Source: Candidatus Melainabacteria bacterium
GTDB taxonomy: Bacteria > Cyanobacteriota > Vampirovibrionia > Obscuribacterales > Obscuribacteraceae
Assembly: GCA_003175915.1 (NCBI GenBank)
Contig: PSRH01000270.1
Location: 1 to 12,462 of the forward strand
Reading direction: 5' to 3'
DNA: 12,462 nucleotides
A model generated the notes under the pieces. That model had not been told where the DNA came from and did not search any database. It saw nothing but the letters and a program-made list of their open reading frames with translations. The position numbers and the translations under genes were made by a program. Below are positions 7,011-12,462 of the stretch, piece after piece (the stretch's first letter is position 1; the number at the start of each line of letters is the position of its first letter).

Positions 7011-8822
7011 TTGAGGAAAGATATCTGCCTGGCGGCTTTGCTGGCTATATGTTGTGCCAACCCAGCAAGCGCAGCTAAGCACAAATCGGTAGCGCGTCCT
7101 CAAGTCCAGTCATCCGGCAGCAGCGGTTCGGTCATGCTCAGAACGCCCAATCCATCCACTCCCCTGGAGCACAACAATCGAGGCGTCGAGCTTGGTTCAA
7201 AGGGTCTGTGGCGAGATGCCATTCGCGAACACGAAGCCGCCCTCAATGGTGATCCCTATAACCAGGTCTTTCGCCAGAATCTCTCGGGAGCACAGATGCG
7301 CTTTGGTATCGACTTAGCCAAAAGGAATAATAATCTTGAGGCAATCGCCCATTTTCGCGAAGCTCTTTATGCCGATCCCAATAATGCCGAGGCCGACCGG
7401 GCTCTTGATCAATTGATCCAGAAGACCAAGGGTAAGAATGATCTGGCCACCCGCTTGCACGAAGCGGATGAGGCTGAGATCAACGGCAATTTCCCAGCGG
7501 CAATAGTTGAATATCGCAAGTGCGTGCTCATGGACGATAGCGGCCCAACCAGAGCCAAACTGGGCCGGGTCATGCTCAAGCAAGGCAAGATAAGAGATGC
7601 TTTTACCGAGCTGAGGACGGCGGTAGGGAAATCTTGGCCGGACGAGGCCAAAAACGATCAGGCCGAATGCCACAGGCAATTGGCTGAAATCGAAAAAGAC
7701 CAGGCCGAAATTGCCCGCAATAATAACCGCCTGGCCGTCGCTTTGAAACGCCTGGAAAATGCCGTAATTGAATACCGCCGAGCAGCGACGATCAATCCTA
7801 ACAACACCGATGCCGTGCACGGCTTGGTCGAAGTAGCCAGAGTGGTAATTTCCATCGCCCCCACCTTCAACAACCATCTCATGTTGGCGGGTGCATATCA
7901 GCTAGCTGGTGACTACGAACGGGCCAAAATGGAGTACGAAACCTGCTGGCATATGGATCGCAACAATGACATGCTGGCGACCGCTCGCCGCAGTTTCCAC
8001 CTGGCCGTGGTCAGCCATCCCCGCTCGCCGGAAATAATGGCCGCCACAGTCCAGAAAGTCGAGGACGAGCTGAGGAAAGCGCCTAATGACGCAGAGCTCC
8101 TCTACATATATGGACGCGGCAAGGAAGTAGAAGGCGAGCCCGATATTGCCATGAAAGCTTATCAAGCAGCGGCTTCCATTAATCCGCTTGTTTTTCCTGA
8201 CTTGAAAGAACGCCTGCGCAGCTTGAGCGGACAAGGTCCGCCTCCCGACAAGGGTAGCGAGGTACGCCCTAGTTCCTCAGCCGCCACTGCTACCGGCAAA
8301 GAAGGGCCAGGACAAGGCAAAGAAACTGGCCCGCCCGGCAAAGCCAACCCACCAGTTGAACAGCCGCCTAAGAATCTTGGCGACTACCAGGCGATCGAAA
8401 GCAAAATCGGCGGCAATGATATAGACGGCGCTCAGAATCTGGCTCTGGCACTGGTTGAGAAAGATCCGCACGACGCCAGGGGTTGGTTCTTGCTTGGTCG
8501 CACGCACGAGAAAAAGAACGATCTCGATCAGGCATCAGTAGCCTATCGCCAAGCTGCTTATTTGAAATATCCTGAGGCGAATGTCGCCCTTTCTCAGGTC
8601 GATATCTCGCGTGTGCAGCCCCAGTTAAAGGAAGCCGACGAAGCAATTAGAAAAGGCAATTCGGTGGGTGCTGCCGCTAGTTTGAAAGACGCGGAGACAC
8701 TTGCTCCCAATCTGCCCATTGTGCACAGGCGTCTGGCTGAAGTCTTGAAGCAGCTGGGCGACAGCAAAGAAGCACAACGCGAAGCCAAACGGGCGGACGA
8801 ATTGGAAAAAGATACCAAGTGA
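7011..8822 (+). CDS. Exported TPR-repeat protein (first of a pair)
   Basis: A 603 aa protein from TTG 7011. The N-terminus is a compact Sec signal (RKD head, LAALLAICC core, PASA cleavage at about residue 21), so it acts outside the cytoplasm, probably in the periplasm. The mature chain is built of tetratricopeptide helix pairs, visible by recurrent A.......A....P motifs: about 51-84, 92-125, 146-178, 179-212, 248-280, 291-324 and 362-395. A Pro/Gly/Ser linker (405-458) follows, then a second TPR block (459-600). TPRs bind other proteins and scaffold complexes; no catalytic motif is seen. ATG 6975 would add 12 residues but lacks a ribosome binding site and would spoil the signal peptide. Its stop overlaps the next gene by GTGA (8819-8822), pointing to coupled translation with a second TPR protein. 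The specific partner is unknown. Confidence 0.88.
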   Translation: MRKDICLAALLAICCANPASAAKHKSVARPQVQSSGSSGSVMLRTPNPSTPLEHNNRGVELGSKGLWRDAIREHEAALNGDPYNQVFRQNLSGAQMRFGIDLAKRNNNLEAIAHFREALYADPNNAEADRALDQLIQKTKGKNDLATRLHEADEAEINGNFPAAIVEYRKCVLMDDSGPTRAKLGRVMLKQGKIRDAFTELRTAVGKSWPDEAKNDQAECHRQLAEIEKDQAEIARNNNRLAVALKRLENAVIEYRRAATINPNNTDAVHGLVEVARVVISIAPTFNNHLMLAGAYQLAGDYERAKMEYETCWHMDRNNDMLATARRSFHLAVVSHPRSPEIMAATVQKVEDELRKAPNDAELLYIYGRGKEVEGEPDIAMKAYQAAASINPLVFPDLKERLRSLSGQGPPPDKGSEVRPSSSAATATGKEGPGQGKETGPPGKANPPVEQPPKNLGDYQAIESKIGGNDIDGAQNLALALVEKDPHDARGWFLLGRTHEKKNDLDQASVAYRQAAYLKYPEANVALSQVDISRVQPQLKEADEAIRKGNSVGAAASLKDAETLAPNLPIVHRRLAEVLKQLGDSKEAQREAKRADELEKDTK

Positions 8823-10627
8823 ATTTGAAAATGCTGCCTAACCAACCTGCCAGCACAATCGCCCATATTCCTGACGGCCATTGGGCTAAAGTTAGCCAGC
8901 CAAGCCGATTTTCCTTGGCCTGGCAGGTGAGCTTACTATTCTGTTTATTCAGTCTCTTAAAACCGGTTGACGTCCTGGCTGTCACCATAGCCGAAGCCGA
9001 TCAACTTTTGCTCGAAAACAAATACCGCCAGGCAGAGGAAGCTTATCGGGGTCTTCTCGATGATGATCAAGCCGGCGATGCTTCGGCCGGATTAGCCGTG
9101 GCTCTCGCCAAGCAATCACCGCCCAGCAAAGTCCTCGAGGCCGAAAAAATCTTGAAGCAAGCGCGCGACCGCTTTGCCAACAATCCAAATGTGCTGGCTG
9201 CCGGTGGTTACGTCTCCTACGTCCACTCTAAGAACGTCGCCTCGCCTGCCAAACGGGATCTCTATCTGGAAGCATCAGAATCTCTCTGCAAGCGGGCCAT
9301 TCGCGACAATCCGGAAATCGTCATCGCCCAGCAAACATTGGGACTGGTGAAACTGGCCCAGGATGATGTCGAGGAAGCGATCGAGCCCCTGCGCAAGGCT
9401 GCAACCCTGGCCGAGAATCCGGTCAACTTGAGTCTTTTGGCCCAGGCGCTTCTGCGCAACGAGCCCAAGAACAGCGAAGCTGAGTCGCTGGTTACCAAGG
9501 CGATTGCCCTCAAAGCAGATTACTATCCCGCTCAAATTTTGAAGGCGATCATCCTCTGCCAATGCGGCAAGACCGAAGACGCCTTCATGGAATTGAACAA
9601 CATTCCAGAGGCCTCGCGCACACCCGACTGGCATTTAGTAGCCGGCGATATTTATCGCAAGCAGGACGATGGCCCGTCAGCGATTGCCGCCTGGCAGGAG
9701 GCGATCCGCCTTGATCCGCGCAATCCAGATCCCTACAGGCGCATGGCCGAATACTACACGGTGAGAGGGGATGGCGAGTTGGCCATTGCCGAAATGCACA
9801 ATGCTCTCGAGATTCTGCCCAACGACATGCTTTTGCGCAACCAACTGGCGGAATTGGCTTTGCGTCAGGACAAATTAGATGTGGCCGAAGCAGAATACCG
9901 CACCATTCTTGCTTCCCAACCGGATGACCCAGGCGGTATCCTCGGTCTTTCCCGCGTCTATTACCGCAAGGCCAGGCGCGATGGCCAGTACCCGCCCGGT
10001 TGGCAGCAATTGATGAACCAGTTGCAAAACGTGGTGACGGAACAATCGGTCAAAGGTCAGGTCCTCAAAGCAGGTGCCCGCAACGTTCAGGAGAGCATCG
10101 AATTATCGGAGGCGGAAAAGGCTCTCGCTCAGAACCGTTTTCGCGATGCGCGCCAGCATTTCTCGAGCGTGATCAACAATCACAAAGACAATGCTTGCGA
10201 TCTTTTGACCTTAGGCGACCAGGCCCTTTGTGACGGCGATCTGGCTTCCGCCCAACAAGCTTTCTCCTTCGCCAAGGAGATCCCGGAAGTAACCACCCGG
10301 GCCGAGCAAGGTCTGGACAAAATTACCAGACAACGAAATGAAGCGACCCGACTGACCAATTTAGGCGATGCCTTTCTGGTCAAACGCATGCCTGTCGTGG
10401 CTGTAGACAACTACAAACAGGCCTTGATCGCCGATCCCCAGTGCTCGGGTGCCTATTATGGTCTATACTCGGCTTATTCAAATTCCGATCAGCCCGATCC
10501 TGACCAGGCGATTAGTTACGCCGTTTGTTTTCTGGAAACGGCAGACGATGGCAATGCCCAGAAAGCTGAAGTGGAAGCAAATATGGTTAAACTGAAAAAA
10601 CGCATTGGCAAAGTTAAGCGTAAGTGA
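8819..10627 (+). CDS. Exported or membrane-anchored TPR-repeat protein (second of a pair)
   Basis: A 602 aa protein. After a polar N-terminal stretch of about 30 residues comes one hydrophobic segment (about 33-54, ending in VLA), which could be a late signal peptide or a membrane anchor. The rest is TPR-like: clear helix pairs at about 57-82, 172-198, 202-233, 269-302, 303-336, 337-370, 425-457, 458-490 and 507-541. Signature residues include WxxA/xxxG followed by A and a terminal DP or LP. The C-terminus is strongly basic (KLKKRIGKVKRK). GTG 8819 overlaps the previous TGA; ATG 8831 is an in-frame alternative, and neither has a strong ribosome binding site, which fits translational coupling. 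The pair resembles a divergent duplication in architecture, though no direct sequence identity was established. Likely role: scaffold or assembly factor. Confidence 0.87.
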   Translation: MNLKMLPNQPASTIAHIPDGHWAKVSQPSRFSLAWQVSLLFCLFSLLKPVDVLAVTIAEADQLLLENKYRQAEEAYRGLLDDDQAGDASAGLAVALAKQSPPSKVLEAEKILKQARDRFANNPNVLAAGGYVSYVHSKNVASPAKRDLYLEASESLCKRAIRDNPEIVIAQQTLGLVKLAQDDVEEAIEPLRKAATLAENPVNLSLLAQALLRNEPKNSEAESLVTKAIALKADYYPAQILKAIILCQCGKTEDAFMELNNIPEASRTPDWHLVAGDIYRKQDDGPSAIAAWQEAIRLDPRNPDPYRRMAEYYTVRGDGELAIAEMHNALEILPNDMLLRNQLAELALRQDKLDVAEAEYRTILASQPDDPGGILGLSRVYYRKARRDGQYPPGWQQLMNQLQNVVTEQSVKGQVLKAGARNVQESIELSEAEKALAQNRFRDARQHFSSVINNHKDNACDLLTLGDQALCDGDLASAQQAFSFAKEIPEVTTRAEQGLDKITRQRNEATRLTNLGDAFLVKRMPVVAVDNYKQALIADPQCSGAYYGLYSAYSNSDQPDPDQAISYAVCFLETADDGNAQKAEVEANMVKLKKRIGKVKRK

Positions 10628-10658
10628 GAGTATGGACTAGAGATAGCTGGAGCGACCC

Positions 10659-10997
10659 ATGGACGCAAAGAAACTAAAGCCCAGAAACATCAAGGAAAAC
10701 AAACTTTGGCAGGACTCTGTGGGAGCCTTTAGACAAATGTGGACCAATTACATTAACTTGCTCAGTGTCAGTTTCCACAATATGTCACGCGAGGAGCAGT
10801 GCAAATTAATCACCCGACTCAGCCAGATCATTACCATCGGGGTAACGGCCCTGGTCCTGTCGCTTTTCTACCAATTCCTCCCACTCTTTGTCAGGGTGCT
10901 GGTTCTCCCGCCTATAGTCATAGTCGCCTGGCTAATCGGCACCAGAATTGTCTCCCCGGTTATTATCAGAAGAGTGGGTAGACATCTAAACCAGTGA
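10659..10997 (+). CDS. Small membrane protein with two helices, function unknown
   Basis: A 112 aa protein starting at ATG with GGAG 7 bases upstream, 31 bases after the second TPR gene. The first 50 residues are soluble, basic and helical in character (many Lys, Arg, Gln; MSREEQCK before the membrane part). Two hydrophobic segments follow (about 56-75 and 77-97), separated by only a few residues, so the protein is probably a helical hairpin. A basic tail (RRVGRHLNQ) suggests both ends lie in the cytoplasm. I recognise no family. Its place between TPR proteins and another two-helix protein suggests it helps anchor the complex. VirB3-like size and topology is an alternative, without motif support. 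Confidence 0.75.
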   Translation: MDAKKLKPRNIKENKLWQDSVGAFRQMWTNYINLLSVSFHNMSREEQCKLITRLSQIITIGVTALVLSLFYQFLPLFVRVLVLPPIVIVAWLIGTRIVSPVIIRRVGRHLNQ

Positions 10998-11001
10998 GAA
11001 C

Positions 11002-11247
11002 TTGAAAAAAGCATATGTCGAGATTTTGAAAATGGGATTAGGCGCCGCACTGGTTATCGGTGCGGCGATGATCATGCTGCCCGACTTTGTTAAACTGTTT
11101 ACCTCGCTCGGTCGTATTCTTGTCCTTGTTATTGCCATAGTCGGCGTTGCCTTTCTGGTTGCCTATCTCAGTCATAACCTAAAAAAATCAAGCAAATCAG
11201 CTTCTCTCCAAGATCCGCCCGAGGCCAAAGAAAATGTTAGCCAATAG
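11002..11247 (+). CDS. Tiny membrane protein with two helices, function unknown
   Basis: An 81 aa protein: a short basic/aromatic head (KKAYVEILK), a hydrophobic stretch at about 11-31, a short turn, a second hydrophobic stretch at about 36-57, then a Lys/Ser tail and acidic C-terminus. The start is probably TTG 11002, 4 bases after the previous stop, with only a weak GTGAG-like site, so it may depend on coupling to the upstream gene; ATG 11032 is an alternative. Its 3' end overlaps the next gene by 14 bases. A VirB2/TrbC pilin also has two hydrophobic segments, but here the first lacks a signal cleavage site, so I do not call it a pilin. No family recognised. Confidence 0.7.
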   Translation: MKKAYVEILKMGLGAALVIGAAMIMLPDFVKLFTSLGRILVLVIAIVGVAFLVAYLSHNLKKSSKSASLQDPPEAKENVSQ

Positions 11248-12298
11248 TGCCAAGAATGCCATCCCCATGTCGCTTATGATCGCCCTAAGTAGCCTTGCTG
11301 CTGCCTACGGACAAACCGGAGCGAACGCCTATTTCAACCCGCCTACGTCGTTGTCCGGGAAAACCGTTGTGATTCCGGCCGGCACCACTCTGGAAGGGCG
11401 CCTGGACAACAGCATCGGCTCTTCCATAAGCAAAATGGGTGAGCGCTTTTCCATCGAGCTGACCAGCCCCGCTCTGGCCAACGGCACAGACGTGCTCATT
11501 CCGGCTGGGGCCAGGATCGTAGGTGAGGTGGTGGAGGCGGTGCCTTCCGGCAAAGTTCATCACGACAAGCATGAAAAACCATTTGGCAAACTGAAAATTC
11601 AAATCACCAACCTTAGAATGCCCGACGGTACCACCTTTCCGATGATTGCCTCAATCGTCGGAGAGAATAATTTAGGAGGACAGGGATACAATCCCGATCT
11701 CGGTGGTGGCGTCGCTTACGCAGGTACGAACAGCGGCTTCAACATGGTGGCACCAGGCCGACTGGCGCCCAGCTATGGCCGCCGCCGGGGACCGGTTGGG
11801 CCGCACCTAGTAACCAAACAAGAAGTAATGTCCGATCCGATTCTCGGCAGAGCCGGCGGTAACCAACAAGGTTTTTATGGGATCCGCTCCTTGATCAAGA
11901 AGAAAAGAAACCTCTTCATTTATCAAGGATCGCCGCTTACCGTTCGTCTCGATTCGCCCTTGAAGATGGGCATCGGTGTGGCCCGCAACGCTGGCGTTAA
12001 TTTGGAAGCTCCTCCTAACAACCCCGATGCCCAGATTTATCCGGGCAGCGGACACCGCCGCTTCAGCCCCGATTCCCAAGCCGAGCCGGAAGCCGCGCCC
12101 CCTTCTGGCGAGCAATTTAACCCCGCCAAAGGTATATTTGGTAACCCGACAAGCAAGTCGCCCGCAGGCGCCACTCCACCCCAGGCTGATCGGGAGCAGG
12201 CCAAGGCCAACTCGCCTGCCACCACCCCGCCTCTACCGTTTCAAGTGCCAAACAAAGGCGGGCCGGGCCCAAGCAATTCTCAAGACAGCAACTTCTGA
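11234..12298 (+). CDS. Exported protein with VirB10/TrbI-like beta domain
   Basis: A 354 aa protein with a signal-like hydrophobic N-terminus (residues 10-25, ending near AAAYGQ). Residues 44-146 carry the pattern VIPAGTTLEGRL, a beta-rich stretch, LIPAGARIVGEV, then a basic His/Lys loop and LRMPDGTTF. This order (IPAGT, IPAGxxxxGxV, PDG) is typical of the VirB10/TrbI C-terminal beta-barrel and of related stand-alone envelope proteins. A Gly-rich insertion (147-190) separates it from a final strand pair near 226-242 (LFIYQGSPLTVRLDSPL), consistent with the end of the same domain. The C-terminal 100 residues are Pro/Ser/Gln-rich and disordered. No cytoplasmic tail or membrane anchor typical of true VirB10 is present. 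GAGG lies 9 bases before the ATG, which falls inside the previous gene. It ends 30 bases before ubiX. Confidence 0.8.
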   Translation: MLANSAKNAIPMSLMIALSSLAAAYGQTGANAYFNPPTSLSGKTVVIPAGTTLEGRLDNSIGSSISKMGERFSIELTSPALANGTDVLIPAGARIVGEVVEAVPSGKVHHDKHEKPFGKLKIQITNLRMPDGTTFPMIASIVGENNLGGQGYNPDLGGGVAYAGTNSGFNMVAPGRLAPSYGRRRGPVGPHLVTKQEVMSDPILGRAGGNQQGFYGIRSLIKKKRNLFIYQGSPLTVRLDSPLKMGIGVARNAGVNLEAPPNNPDAQIYPGSGHRRFSPDSQAEPEAAPPSGEQFNPAKGIFGNPTSKSPAGATPPQADREQAKANSPATTPPLPFQVPNKGGPGPSNSQDSNF

Positions 12299-12316
12299 CG
12301 AAGCGGAGCGGGCCTG

Positions 12317-12323
12317 AAAGGAG
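12317..12323 (+). promoter_or_regulatory. Ribosome binding site AAAGGAG of ubiX
   Basis: AAAGGAG ends 5 bases before ATG 12329, the best ribosome binding site in the rightward block. It indicates that ubiX is translated independently of the gene before it. Confidence 0.65.
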
Positions 12324-12328
12324 AAAGT

Positions 12329-12462
12329 ATGAAGAATCTCCCCCTGGTGGTAGCGATTACCGGAGCCTCAGGCGCCATCTACGGCCTACGCTTGTTGCAA
12401 TACCTGGCAGAGGTCGAGCAGCCCGTCGACCTGGTCGTATCGAGAGCGGCTCTCCAGGTTAT
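12329..12462 (+). CDS. ubiX: UbiX flavin prenyltransferase, 5' part only
   Basis: The first 44 codons of a gene cut by the right edge. The peptide begins MKNLPLVVAITGASGAIYG, with the Rossmann-like first strand and the FMN-binding GASG loop (residues 12-15), then YGLRLL, and LVVSRAAL near residues 35-42, where UbiX proteins have a conserved Ser of the flavin site. UbiX joins a dimethylallyl group to FMN, making prenylated FMN, the cofactor of UbiD-type decarboxylases used in quinone synthesis and aromatic acid metabolism. Known family members are about 190-210 aa, so about three quarters is missing. It follows the VirB10-like gene by 30 bases on the same strand without a terminator hairpin, but its role is cytoplasmic and metabolic, so co-transcription need not mean shared function. 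Confidence 0.93.
   Translation, partial: MKNLPLVVAITGASGAIYGLRLLQYLAEVEQPVDLVVSRAALQV

Noticed and set aside
7314..7877. 187-codon open frame on the - strand
   Set aside because: Antisense to the clear TPR repeats of the first exported TPR protein.
11002..11247. VirB2/TrbC-type pilin
   Set aside because: Two hydrophobic helices fit, but there is no cleavable long signal peptide and no pilin motif, so size and topology alone are not enough.
1..12462. Mobile element, integron, prophage or tRNA-linked island
   Set aside because: No transposase, integrase, relaxase, terminal inverted repeats, tRNA or attachment-site duplication was seen. Composition is uniform apart from the AT-richer intergenic region.

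Overview
The window looks like chromosomal DNA from a Gram-negative, diderm-type bacterium. Several proteins carry signal peptides, one has a probable lipoprotein signal, and Shine-Dalgarno-like sites of the AGGAG class precede many genes. Base composition is slightly GC-rich. TTG and GTG starts are frequent, and genes are tightly packed with overlapping stop/start codons. The mix of large periplasmic TPR proteins, Gly-rich envelope proteins and an unlinked ubiX recalls deep-branching environmental lineages (for example Vampirovibrionia/Obscuribacterales, Acidobacteriota or Planctomycetota). That is a guess from style only; no marker gene here settles it.

The layout is two divergent gene blocks separated by about 0.5 kb of non-coding DNA (about 6478-7010). 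The leftward block is read from 6477 down to 1. In transcription order it holds a secreted Pro/Gly/Ser-rich protein (5482-6477), a small secreted Gly/Pro-rich protein (4694-5389), a probable lipoprotein with a coiled coil and a C-terminal beta-sandwich-like domain (2720-4654), a polytopic Gly-rich membrane protein resembling VirB6/TrbL of type IV secretion systems (108-2723), and the first 16 codons of a further gene that runs off the left edge (1-49). The rightward block holds two exported TPR proteins (7011-8822 and 8819-10627), two tiny two-helix membrane proteins (10659-10997 and 11002-11247), an exported protein with a VirB10/TrbI-like beta domain (11234-12298), and the start of ubiX (12329-12462, cut by the right edge).

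My working idea is an envelope-spanning assembly that has not been described. A TrbL/VirB6-like inner-membrane core, a lipoprotein and low-complexity secreted partners come from one arm. Periplasmic TPR scaffolds, small membrane proteins and a VirB10-like beta domain come from the other. No ATPase (VirB4/VirB11/VirD4), relaxase, transposase, integrase, tRNA, rRNA or CRISPR array is visible, so this is not a complete conjugation system as seen here. UbiX (flavin prenyltransferase) is probably a housekeeping gene that follows the block rather than part of it.

Only the UbiX call is a firm family assignment by motif. The TPR assignments are strong at the fold level. The VirB6/TrbL and VirB10-like calls rest on topology and motif resemblance and need profile or structure searches.
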